Positions 49,201-60,448 of a stretch of 64,000 nucleotides of DNA are shown in pieces. This DNA is from Macrotrachela quadricornifera (taxonomy: Eukaryota > Rotifera > Eurotatoria > Philodinida > Philodinidae): positions 262,492 to 326,491 of the forward strand of contig JAJEKB010020179.1 in assembly GCA_022393335.1 (NCBI GenBank), read 5' to 3'. Made by a program: the position numbers and the translations under genes. Position 1 is the first letter of the stretch; the number at the start of each line of letters is the position of its first letter. Below the pieces are notes generated by a model that saw only the letters and a program-made list of their open reading frames with translations, did not search any database and was not told where the DNA came from.

Positions 49201-52200
49201 AACAATTAGCTCATTTATTTCTTACAAATTTAGAAGTCAATGATAGTAATACATATTTTAATGTTGTTACTTTTGGATCAGATAATGATGAATGTTTTCC
49301 AATATCAATGCCAATAACAAAAGAAAATCTTGATAAAGCTAAACATTTTGTTCTGGTTTGTAATTTGTCTTGAATTTAATTTTCTTATTACAATATATAT
49401 GTATTCATACATTCTAGCATTCACTTGTTCATCGTGGTAATACAGATCTATTTGCTGTTCTTCATCGTTATTCTTTATTACCATCATCAAAATTTGGTCG
49501 TCAATTCATTTTACTATCTGATGGACATATACATGATCTTAAACCAATTCTTATTCTACTTAAAAATCAATCAACTATGCGTTATGATCGTCTATTTACA
49601 TGTTCAATTGGTAATATTGCTAATAAACATGGTTTAAAACAATTAACTAATGGAACAGGTGGAGGTGGTCTTATAACAATATTTGATTCAAACTATCGAT
49701 CAAAATGGAAAACAAAAGTATTGAATATTCTTAAATATATTCGACAGCCATGTATTACAAATATAAAAATTGATTGGCATGGTCATTTAGATGAAGAACA
49801 AAAATTCAATATGCAAGCACCGAAAATAATTCGATCTTTATTCAATGGAATGCGACTTAGTGTTTATCGATTTATACAAAATTGTCATAAGGCAACATTG
49901 ACAGCTACATTTAATGGACAAGAATTTGTTACGACTGTATTTAGTAGTACAATGACAACGACTAAAGGACGTATTCTACATTGTTTAACTACTCGAGCAA
50001 TTATCGATGATTACGAAAATGGACTATTCCACATCGACGAGAGCGAGAATGAATTGATCAAAACTCAATACAAACGAGATCTTATCGATTTAAGCATAAA
50101 ATATTCGGTTATAAGTCCATATACGAGCTTTGTTGCTATCGAAGAACGTAATGATACACAAATTCATCAAACAGGTTTCGTCAAAGTATAACTATTTAGA
50201 ATATTTGCATGTGTACTTTATATCATAGGCGTTCGTCTTGTTAATGTAATGGCCGACCGTGATGTCGATTTGCTCCCAAATATTCGTTGGGATGGTGATG
50301 TATCAAATTTGACTTTGATTAAACAGAAATTGATTGATGAACGTATTTCACTTGAAAGTGCATCAATTCAAAGCAAAAGAGAATTAGTTGCTGATATTGA
50401 AAAACTTTGTGAAAAAATTTCTTATCGAGCAGGTGGAAATGAAAAATTTGATGTGATGATGACGATTATACGTACCTATCGTTATTCAATCAATGAACAC
50501 GAGAAAGCAAATGAACTTGAAGAGAAAATGCGAAATGGTATGTAATTAATTTAAGATAAATTTTCATTTATATACATCGAATTTGGAAATAAATAGATAT
50601 AAAGATTGAAATGATAAGTTCAACAACAGAAGAACGCCAAGTATTACAACAACAATGTGAAGCAAATAATTTAATGATCACTAATGACGAAGAGTAAGTA
50701 AAATTAATTAAGAAAATATTATAAATAAAATTTGTTATTTGTTCTCTTGTAGAGAAGTATTATTTGATTATGATGGTAAGAAGATTTATAGTTAAAATTT
50801 AATTATTCTATTTCGAAAATCTCAAATAAACAGAGAGATCATATTATACTTTTCTCTTTCATAGATACCGATCTGTTCGGTTCTGACTCTGAGGAATTGA
50901 CATCGATTCAACAAACGCAAAAGGTAAGAAAATTATCCACTATGTATAAGAACAATGTCATAAATTGAATATTTCTTGTTTTTAGTTATGTGAAGTACCA
51001 GACTTCTACGATGAATTTTCTACACTCTCATCACCAGTATCTTCATCATTAAAAGATGAAATCAAGTTTTTGACTACAAGTAATATATGTAGTCACGCTA
51101 CACACATCAGAGTTTTATATAGAAAAGAATACATTAAATTTTTATAAAGTCTTCGGAATATTTTTTACTATGACTGTCAGCTTTTGAGATGACTTTTTTA
51201 AGGAAAGCTATAATAAAGTAGATTGAATTGAAATAGTTACATTTACTTTTAGCCGAGGAATCTGCATCAGAAAGACGTTCATCGCCACTACTATCAGAAT
51301 GGGCTGAATTACAGAATGAAAATGGTGAAATCGATTTGAGCATTTTGGACACTATGGATGAGACTACCTATGTGGAATGTGGTAAGTTATTTAATTTTTA
51401 TTATTAGCAGCAAACATCGATAGAAGAATCTTGTGAAATCTCTTTCTAATGGTGAAAAATACAGATCTCCATCTGCTTCTATTCTCATATTCATTTAAAA
51501 AAAAAAACAAATTTATATCTATAATTTTTTTGAAATGTGAAATTTGAAAAATAGCATAATGCAGACTTTTAATTGAGCATTGTATCTATTTATCAAAAAT
51601 GAATAGATTATTTGTTATTGCTATGAATAGCAGTGTTTTATAATTACTATTCTGAATTATTTTTAGTGAAATATCTAACAAATTTGCAATCAAAAGGAAA
51701 ATATTTGATAAAAGACGTATTAGATAAATGTGATATGGATCTTGAGGGTGGCGGTGGTGAGGGAGATTTCGAAGGTGATTCAAGTTCACCTCGGTCCACA
51801 GATACTTGTGTGTCTACGTCAGCAAGTTTTAATTTGCCTATTTCGACGATCCTTCGAGCTAATGAAGAGGAATGCCTTACAGAATTGAATTTATTTGATT
51901 TACCTTCAAAATCAGAAGCAATACAAATGTCCATGTTTATGGATGATAACAAACCTGAAGAAAAAAACAAAATTGAGACTACAAGTAAGATCATTATCAG
52001 CAGCAAGGTCATTCCATTATAACCTTCATATAATTAGAATCACCACCAAGCAAGATTCAACAACAACAAAAATCTGCCAAGAAAATTTCAATGTCTGTAT
52101 TTTCTAGACTTTATAAATCATGTAGTAATTGATATTTTCTGTTAGAACGTCAGCTTGCCGACAAAGATCAGGTTTCATAAAAGCAGGCAAGAAATCTTCA

Positions 52201-55126
52201 ATACAACTAATCGATCCTGTTGCATCGTCAGATGCTATCGATGGTACCACAGGTAAAGGTAAGACTTAAATATCGTCCTACCAATTTAACATGACATAAA
52301 CCCAAGAACAGCAATAAGTCATATGATTGAATGATGAACATTTGGAAAGTTCTATTCAATTGTTTAATGTTTCCTCGTTTTAATCAATCTGCAAAATATC
52401 TTCTATAGTGAACGAAACACCAATCGAATAGTTTACTGACATATAAGAATCAATTTTAGTGCCATCCGATACCATCTAAACGAGAATAAATGGTATGATA
52501 CTCTATTTTCAAGTAGAAGAAATGTATTTTATTTATGTAACACTCATTTCAAATCGAAATCTTCTTTGTTTACACATACATAAATCAATATTAACGAGTT
52601 TTGATGTTAGATCTAAAATTAATATCATCAATATGTTTACCGGCAGAGGATCGTCATATTCTATTGTCAGTCGAAGATTGTAGTTAAATTTTTTCGTACC
52701 AAAAACAATCTGTATACATAATGTATTCTCGATAAATTATTTGTGAAATTTTGTTCTTAGTTTCTCTGGAACATTAATTGTAAGCGGTTGTGTAATGAGA
52801 CGATGTATATTGTGTTTATTGACAGTTCTTGTGTTTATAGTTTTGTCAAAAAGAAACAGAAATAATAGAAGATATATAATTTAACATGCTCTACAACGTA
52901 TCAAAAATTGAGGAGACTATTTAATAATAAATAATAATGCACCAATAAACTGTAAACAATTACATGAACTATTCATTTCATAAGTACCAAATATAAGAGA
53001 AGTTAATTTGATACCCATTTTATGTATAAAATTAGCAACATCATTCAATTCCGTTGACGAGGCTATTGATACTTCTGCTCGTAAACGATCGTCACCAAAA
53101 ATGTCAAGTCCAACAATATTACTTTCAAGTAGGGTAGCATCATTATCGAACTCAAATATTAGTAAGTTCAAATCATATGATCTTCTCCATTATTTCAATT
53201 ACTGAATCCATGAAAATAGGAAGATCTGTACGAGTTTCGCCACTTGGTGGCAAACATGGAAACACACAAGTTCTTACCAGTGAACTAAGAAGTTCAGACG
53301 ATGGTACGTTGTATGGAATATTATTGATGAATTCTATATATTTCTCTATAGATCAAGTTGCACGGGATGGCAAAATTTCTAATAGAAAGAGTGGGCCAAT
53401 AATAGAATCAGTTGAATCCGACGGAGTATGTACTTTAATATTCAATTCTTTTCGGAAACTTCATCCATTGTTAGGAGCTATACGATGACGGTGATCTGCG
53501 AAGTGTTATACCTGAAAGTGAAGAATCAAAATCTATGATTCGTAAAAAGGAACATAAAATAGAAATGTGAGTTTTAAAAGAATTTACAAAGGCGTGCGAT
53601 GATTAATGATTAATCGTCATTTCCTATCGACGATATTTTTTAAATGAATAAAAACTTTAGATATCAATCAAAAATTAAAAATATTTCAACACCTGATACA
53701 GCCATTTGTGATCTACTCTTACTCGATGTTTGTCCACTTGGTCTAGGTATTGAAGACATTCACGGTCACATGCACACACTTATACGTCGTAATACAACTA
53801 TTCCAACACGAACTCAATTCTATCCAATATTTACAAATGCTCATGGCTATCAGAAGACAGCAACAATTCGCATATTTGAAGGTGAACATACTCTCACAAA
53901 ACACAATGTATGTTGTCTTCCAACACACTAAACTTTATTTAGTAATCTTCTCTATTATAGATATTATTGGGAGAGTTTACTCTTTCTGGTCTAACAAGTA
54001 ACTTTGCTGCTCAAACACTCGAAATAGCTATTCGTATGGACCTCGATGCTAATGGTATACTTCATGTCGATGCTGAAGAAGCACGTTCAGGTGTTAAAGC
54101 TTCATTTACTTTTGATCCAAGTAGTCGGCAAAGTATGATAATTACTTCAAAGTATAATTGAATATTATATATATATGTATGTAGGATTGGCAAAAGATGA
54201 TATTGAGCAACGTGTTATGTATGTAGAAACTGATAGAAATTTTGCAGCTAAATCTGGTCAGTACTTTAAAAAAAATGATATTTCTACTATCGTTACTTTG
54301 TAGTTTATGACCGCCAACCCAATGATCATTTATACTTGGTTTGTACTAGATTATCTTCTTATTGTTCGATTTCTTTCTTTTTGCTTTTATCAGCTCGATG
54401 GTCAAACTGAATCTATAATACAGAACTTTTTCGGTGAATTAAAGACTGATGCTCCACTTCTCAATAAGCTAAAAGATGTTAGGTGTACAACAACAATGAT
54501 TGACGAACTTATCAAACTTCAATCTGAGGTGAAATCATTTTAATAAAACTTCATTGACTATTTATTGTTTTGCATTTGATTCGAATCTAGGATGGTTCAT
54601 TTGTTTTAAATAAAGATTTAGCTGATGTGCTTCATATTAATATTGATATTTTCAATGATCTTGAATACTACTTACGTGAACAAGGTTTTAATTCACTTGG
54701 TAAGATCGAATAATTTATTATTAATGTACAGAAATACAAGCTTTCATTTTATTAGCTTTGAACATACGCAATGAAATTCTTCGTTTGATCGGTACAGGTG
54801 TTATTCTCATCTGGCTCATTATTCAAACACAAGCTTTAAAACAAAATATGTTTCCATTTTTATCTAATATTGAACAAATCAGAGTAAGTTGATTAATTAC
54901 CAATCTTCCCATTTTCTTTTTATCTTAATGTATCTGTGTCACTAAGGTTCAACTTTGCAACCATTTTCCTGCTAATATAAACAAACAAATAGACAAAGCA
55001 ATTGATTTCTATCAACGAACAAGTCAACGTTATGGTATATATTGTAGACAATTAGAATTAAACGATTCATCATGGGACATATTTATTCAACGTATACTCA
55101 CCGGCATTGATCATACCAATAACTAA
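45815..55126 (+). CDS. PARP4 (vault PARP)-like protein with HSP70-type module
   Basis: I can trace 34 exons in phase from ATG 45815 to TAA 55124-55126. Main exons: 45815-45973, 46030-46237, 46286-46419, 46478-46774, 46818-46955, 47019-47174, 47227-47387, 47454-47591, 47643-47938, 48016-48166, 48227-48366, 48429-49356, 49418-50174 and 50229-50537. Small linker exons run from 50597 to 53566, then 53661-53907, 53961-54132, 54185-54256, 54304-54338, 54394-54528, 54591-54699, 54756-54883 and 54947-55126. Domain order is BRCT, PARP regulatory and catalytic, VIT, VWA, disordered linker, HSP70 substrate-binding, and the PARP4/VWA5 C-terminal domain. Vertebrate PARP4 is the vault-particle ADP-ribosyltransferase and has no HSP70 part that I know of. 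Intron 46238-46285 is 48 bases and lacks stops, so it could be retained. One intron (52259-53035) is unusually long. No lesion was found. Confidence 0.8.
46818..48166 (+). other. PARP regulatory and catalytic domains
   Basis: Exons 5-7 are helical, as in the PARP regulatory domain. Exons 8-10 carry LLFHGSK (His), [16 protein letters not shown] (Tyr) and [18 protein letters not shown]. In the last, the Glu matches the chain-elongating Glu of PARP1. The H-Y-E triad is therefore complete. Confidence 0.85.
48227..50174 (+). other. VIT and VWA domains of the PARP4-like protein
   Basis: [43 protein letters not shown] and [34 protein letters not shown], a DxSxS metal site with Ser-Asn-Ser intact, and [14 protein letters not shown] after the join at 49356/49418. 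The arrangement matches PARP4. Confidence 0.85.
52259..53035. other. Long intron in the PARP4-like gene
   Basis: At about 777 bases it is roughly ten times the usual intron here. It is AT-rich and shows no recognisable element or exon. A missed small exon is possible. Confidence 0.45.
53661..54256 (+). other. HSP70-type substrate-binding domain module
   Basis: Three exons encode a sequence close to the HSP70 peptide-binding region: [46 protein letters not shown] joined to [26 protein letters not shown] and [10 protein letters not shown]. The ATPase domain that precedes this region in true HSP70 is absent; upstream there is only low-complexity linker. Phases on both sides connect it to the linker and to the PARP4-type C-terminal exons. 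Confidence 0.8.
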
Positions 55127-56064
55127 AACATATCTCAATTGATATTTCTTTTTTACTAAAATTTTATGTTACAGTTTTATTTCTGTAACCATGAAGCATT
55201 TTAACACAAAAAGAAGAATTTGTGAGTGCGTGTGATAGTCAATAGAAGACACATTCATTGATTTCAATTAGATCGACGAAAGTATTGTGAACTAGCTGAA
55301 TCTTATTTATATTAGGGAGTAACACTTAGTCCTTTTTTGGAAATCATCTTAGATTGAGAAGTTGTGCGTAGTTATTCATTGATCAACATCCCGTTCAATT
55401 CATATGAACAGGAGAAAATAATAGAAAACAATTTCAACTCTACGAACTGAGCTGAAACTGTCACAATATCTAGTTCTTTACTCTTTTTATCTTATACTAC
55501 TTTTCAATCTCAATACTGAAAGATTAAATTATAAGTCTGTGAAATTTTTGAATATGATTTATTTTTCTTATCACATAGTATCTATAGGAATACTTTAATA
55601 ATTAATTTTATACTATTGTAGATCTACATTCGGGTGGTCATAGTTCTAATTACTTCGGCTACTATTGGAAAACATAGGAAATTGGTGATTTCCAAAACTG
55701 AGATTCTATTGATTAAGGTTAATCGAATATCGCTGGCATCCTAAAGAACCTGCATGTGATTTCGTTTTACAAATTTGATAGAATTTATGTAGAATCCTCC
55801 AAGATCTTGTAGTTTGTGTTTGAAACAGTATGATAAGAAGTGTAAAGTGTATATTTATCTTCGTCATTATTTAACTTATAATGTTGGTGTTATTGAGATA
55901 AAAATAATAGTGAAAGAATTTGTAACGTTGTCATTCAACAATTATATATATGAGCTGTAAGTTACTTCACTACTAATTAAACTTTCTGCTTAAGACATTT
56001 TACTCAGTATCAAATTATTATTTAATTAAAGATCATCCGTTATCCAATATAATCATTTAGAGAA
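55127..56064. other. Intergenic, no gene seen
   Basis: 3' flank of the PARP4-like gene and 5' flank of the acetyltransferase gene. No feature is supported. Confidence 0.45.
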
Positions 56065-56676
56065 ATGAGTACGATTACCATGAAAGACACTACATCAATT
56101 GATTATAATTGCATAAAAAATATTTCTGATTCATTGGTCTATCGTGTTGCCACAACATCAGATTGTGATTCATTAGCTGCTTTATTAAATAGTAGTTATC
56201 GTGGTGAACTGTCGCATCAAGGCTGGACTAATGAAAATGACCTAATTTCTGGACCAAGAACAAATGAAAAAACGTTACTCAAGATGATTAATAGCAATAA
56301 ATACGTTTTTTTGATATTTTTTGGTGAAGTTGATCAAATTTTAAAAGGATGTGTTAACTTACAATGTGACATAGAGAATAAAACTGCCGAATTAGGCATG
56401 TTTGCTGTGCGTCCAGATTTACAAAATCGAGGTTATGGAAAATTCATTTTGAAAGTAGCTGAAAATTATGCTATAAACAATTGGAATACTCAGTACATTG
56501 AATTAGAAGTTATTAGTCAAAGATCTGAATTAATATCATACTACAATCGCTGTGGTTACATTGATACAGGTATACGTCGATCATTTCCTGTCGAACAGTT
56601 GAAATTAGGAGGTACATTGCGAGACGATTTAGAAATTTGTTTTATGAGTAAATGTTTGAAGGAGAATGAGAAGTAA
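56065..56676 (+). CDS. GNAT family N-acetyltransferase
   Basis: An intact 203-residue single-exon frame. The GNAT fold is visible: VYRVATTSDCDSLAALLNSS as the first strand and helix, then a beta-strand pair (KGCVNLQCDIENKTAELGMF). Next is the acetyl-CoA loop RPDLQNRGYGKFIL (Q-x-x-G-x-G/K type), then IELEVISQRSELISYYNRCGY, the usual helix and Tyr near the active site. The enzyme moves acetyl from acetyl-CoA to an amine; the substrate is not predictable. Another ATG at 56080 is possible, but the N-terminal 20 residues are not conserved-looking either way. Several aataaa-like signals follow the stop. Confidence 0.85.
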   Translation: MSTITMKDTTSIDYNCIKNISDSLVYRVATTSDCDSLAALLNSSYRGELSHQGWTNENDLISGPRTNEKTLLKMINSNKYVFLIFFGEVDQILKGCVNLQCDIENKTAELGMFAVRPDLQNRGYGKFILKVAENYAINNWNTQYIELEVISQRSELISYYNRCGYIDTGIRRSFPVEQLKLGGTLRDDLEICFMSKCLKENEK

Positions 56677-57207
56677 ATAAATCAAATAAATATAAAGATA
56701 ATGTCATTGATTTATTTTTGATTGTTTAATCGATGAATCTGCGATATATAAATATCATGCATTTCTTTGTTACAGACTATTACAAAACACATTAACACCT
56801 TAATGAACAAGATTGAATACTATTCTGTTAATTCTATACAGACCAGTATTACAAATTTATACGAGTTAATAGTGAAGTGAAAATTCTTTTGTTAAAATAA
56901 GAATACTTTCTATTAAAAATGTAATAAAACGAACTATGCTAATTCATGGCTTGCTGAACGTCTCTAGATTTTAATTGGATGTCCACTTCTAAAACCTTTT
57001 ATTTTACTAGAAAATTTATTTCAATATATTCTCTCTTAATACAAATAAATATTTCTAGTGCAACATCTTCTAAACAAGATCTTTGTTAGGATGCAAGATA
57101 CAAGATCTATAATTATTATTGAGTCTGAAAATAAAAGGTAGGTTGCCGTTTTTTGAATAACTTTTGATCAAAACAAGAGAGAGAGCTACAGATTTTGCCA
57201 TTGGAAA
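56677..57207. other. Intergenic, no gene seen
   Basis: 3' flank of the acetyltransferase. Near 57150-57207, before the foldback arm, lies a motif shared with the MITE at 17.7 kb. Confidence 0.4.
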
Positions 57208-59022
57208 TAGCATCATGTAATTGTATTATTAATCAGTTAGATATTATCTCTATCTTTATCATTTCCATAAATTCTAGTATATATTTCCTATTCATGGATG
57301 GATTCGATAGCCTAGATGATGCTCTATAAAACTGCGCAAGTCATGAATCTCAATTACTTATCGTCTGAACAGAGTATTCATTTTGCCGGAAAGAACAGTG
57401 TTATATTTTTTTTACATGTTCTGATTGATTCTTAGAATATGGAAAATATATAGAAAAATAAGTTATTTACTACGTCGAAGATCACAAGGTAATTAACTTC
57501 ATCTCACAAAGAATATTATTAATTTTGTTAACGAAAAAAAGCCTTTAACTTCAGATACAAATCGTCGTAAATCTGAAAATAAGTTCATGTTTTGTTGCAG
57601 GATCCACAGCAGATATCTATTCTGAAATCAATCGAAAGCTGGTATTATTCTTTCGAATATAGGATTTCATGCCAGTTCATGCTAACTCTACGGAGTTTAA
57701 TATACAATGCAGGAAATAGTAGGTTTACCTTGCAACACAAATATCGAAAAACTGCCCAGCCTCATCTACAACGTATATTTTATCGGTATATTGCAGAATG
57801 TTTTGTTTAGTAGTTCAGCTTTTGTAGCTGAAGGCAAATATTTCCATTGATAAGCATTGAGCCTACTCGTATTTTTTTGTTTGTTTCAGATTCTTTTTGG
57901 AGGCTTTATCTTTTCAGTTAACTGACAATACCACTTGATATTCTCAATGGTAATAGCAATTCTGGCTTGAGATTCTTGAATATCAAAAGAAAGAGGGAAT
58001 TTAGATGTAGATTGACATACTGATTTTTAAATTATCGTGTTAATGTCCTTGAAATCCAGTCAGCAAAATACGTTCCGTCCATAGAATGATCTTGATTACA
58101 TTTGAAAATATCGACTGTAAGTAAATGAATGCCATTTTCATTGATCATGCCTGAAATAGCCAACCGGATTCCTAAGAAATACAATCTCATGACATAGGTT
58201 CATGTTGTTCGAGTATAAAAGAATTTCGAGTGGCCATGAATGCCAATGAATCTAGCCGAGTAGATGCTTTAGATGTTTGCCTGTAGCGAAAACCGAGCTG
58301 TTACACCAATGGAAAATTTTTCCAGTAGCCGAACTGATCGGATATTTAATAATTGTTTTAAAAAATACCAAATATCATCTTGATAGAATTCAATTAGTTC
58401 AACTGCTTTTCTTCCGCTATTTCTCTTCTTTTTTAGAGAATTTGATACAAGTATGACCATGGTAATGTTATGCTTCTTATTTGAGCGCTTCACTGGCATT
58501 GCTGTTTCGAAAACTGTTTGACTTCTCAACTGTCTTTTTTCTTTCTTTCAAACTGCCCATTTCTTCTTGCAATCGGAAGATTGATTTTTTTTTGTTCAGA
58601 TCCCAAATATTGCTTTAAATTATCAATTGTATTGAATAAGAGAATTCAAAATCTGTCCATTTCACTTTCGACAAAGCCGATTATTCGAAATATCAGCTGT
58701 TTCATTTCTTTGTTATATTTTTTTCTTTTTTGTCATTGTCAAATAAAAGTTTGGCTAAATTCAAGTAGACAATAATTTATTTTGCTATACATTTTCCACA
58801 TTCCAAGGATCAATCAAAACATGTGATTCTGTTCTTTCCAGTAAAATTGATACTCTATCCAAACAATAACTAATAGAGATTTGTGGTTTGCGCAGTTTTA
58901 TAGAGCATCATCTGAGCTATCGAATCCATCCATGAACAAGAAATATATACTAGAATTTATGGAAATGATTGAAATAGAGATAGTATTTAGCTGATTAATT
59001 ATGCCATTATATGATGCTATCT
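57208..59022. mobile_element. Foldback element with about 150-base inverted arms
   Basis: The arms at about 57208-57357 and 58871-59022 are reverse complements with few mismatches, sharing blocks such as atttccataaattctagt and gatgatgctctataaaac. The roughly 1.5 kb interior has only short open frames (57592-57810, and 58529-58269 on the minus strand) without transposase motifs. The element is probably non-autonomous. Confidence 0.75.
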
Positions 59023-59638
59023 CGTTAGTTTTTACTCGAAGATAGCATCCAGCTAACTTCTCAGCAATTCAGATATATGCATTAGAAATTTGCATTTTGA
59101 TGTTTCAGATGATGTTGGACACTGCTTTGATTGCTTAATGACATTATGGATGGTTCCTTTAAATACCAGATTTTGAACCGTAACCTCACTGTTTTCCGAT
59201 TTAGAAACGTTCTTTTCAGAGCTTTTTCTCTGATTTTCTATCCCTTCGTGATTTGTTTTACTTTCTAATAACTACTCAAAAGCATTAGTTTTATAACTAA
59301 TGTTTCAAAAGACGACAAACGATGGAAATACGTCTCATAGTAACTGTTGTGTAAACAGATTTATTGCATAAAGAAGCTACGATATAGTTGAAGTGTTTTT
59401 ATAATATTCGAGAAAAAATTTCAAGATTTTTTCGATCTTGATGATCTATTCAATAAGCATGATATCGTCTCAATCTTTTCAAATCTATCCAATCTGAATT
59501 TGGGCAAGGATTGATAAGACTCTCCAAGTCTTATCTTACGTATCTAAAAATAAAAGAGTCATAATTTATTATGCACAAAAAAATAGAGAAAAACATTAGT
59601 TTGGAAAAAAAACGCAGTTGATGTGCTCATTTGTATCT
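59023..59638. other. Intergenic, no gene seen
   Basis: 3' flank of the minus-strand membrane protein gene; nothing else supported. Confidence 0.4.
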
Positions 59639-60448
59639 TCAAAATTCGTTATTTGTCATCACAGATGCTGCCCTCGGAGATTTTCGGCGATCTTTCAAAC
59701 CAACAGTTGATCCTATTTTTCTTGTTGTTTCAATTCCTTTCGTTGCGTCTGTTGCTCGAAGAACATGGAAAATCAGCGACGATGTAAAGGTAACTGCTGT
59801 AAGAATTCCAATAATTGAAGAGATTACAACCAAGACAAAACTGTATCCTAAACTAACTGCAATCCCAAGTCCATGTCCGAAGTCTTCGGTAATGATTTTT
59901 GTAAATAATAAATAACCAAGAAGAATTAAAATTGAGCCAATAATGAGGAAGAATAGAGATGCAATGGCGACAAAACCAATACGTTTTAAGTCACGATGAA
60001 TGCAGAAGATAATTGTTGATAATGAAGTTCCAATGAAGAGAAAAATGAAACCAGCAATAACAAGTCCTTGAGATGTTTTTAATTCTGAAACTACTTTTTT
60101 CTCCGTTGGAATCTTTTTATCAAATAAACTATAGGTTGTTGATTGAAGGTTTTTACCCAACGCTCCCTCTACTTGATTGAGCGTTGCATTTGTAACAAAA
60201 ATTACAATCTGTCCCACACTTACTGATTGTGCACTTAAGGCAGTTACTACCCGACTAACACCTAAAACAAATTGTCCAGTTGGATCTACCAATGGGGCAA
60301 ACTCTTTCTTCAATTCATTTATATTGCCTCGAACACTTATCCAATTATTTGTTGCAACACCAACAATTGCTAGAATTACTGCAATTAAACCAATTATTGC
60401 AGTAACAAATAATAAGACTTTTCGAAATTCATTAACTTTCTCCATCAT
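59639..60448 (-). CDS. Four-helix membrane protein (claudin/PMP22-like layout)
   Basis: An intact 269-residue single-exon frame. Helices lie at about residues 11-33 (VLLFVTAIIGLIAVILAIVG), 127-150, 158-182 and 195-225. A large first extracellular loop begins GVATNNWI, close to the N-x-W position used by claudin/PMP22-type proteins. The C-terminal tail is cytoplasmic, basic and Ser/Thr-rich (RRKSPRAAS). The G-L-W...C-C signature of true claudins is not present, so only the layout is claimed. A second Met at 60445 could equally be the start. The role may be in cell junctions or membrane organisation, which is inference. Confidence 0.7.
   Translation of the reverse strand: MMEKVNEFRKVLLFVTAIIGLIAVILAIVGVATNNWISVRGNINELKKEFAPLVDPTGQFVLGVSRVVTALSAQSVSVGQIVIFVTNATLNQVEGALGKNLQSTTYSLFDKKIPTEKKVVSELKTSQGLVIAGFIFLFIGTSLSTIIFCIHRDLKRIGFVAIASLFFLIIGSILILLGYLLFTKIITEDFGHGLGIAVSLGYSFVLVVISSIIGILTAVTFTSSLIFHVLRATDATKGIETTRKIGSTVGLKDRRKSPRAASVMTNNEF

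Noticed and set aside
52917..53171. Minus-strand 84-codon frame
   Set aside because: It lies over a long intron end and exon 53036-53161, whose plus-strand phases fit the PARP4-like gene.
53644..54161. A separate small HSP70 gene
   Set aside because: There is no ATPase domain or convincing own start, and the exon phases on both sides join the PARP4-like gene. Not fully excluded without transcripts.
57592..57810. 72-codon frame in the foldback interior
   Set aside because: No motif; probably chance within a non-autonomous element.
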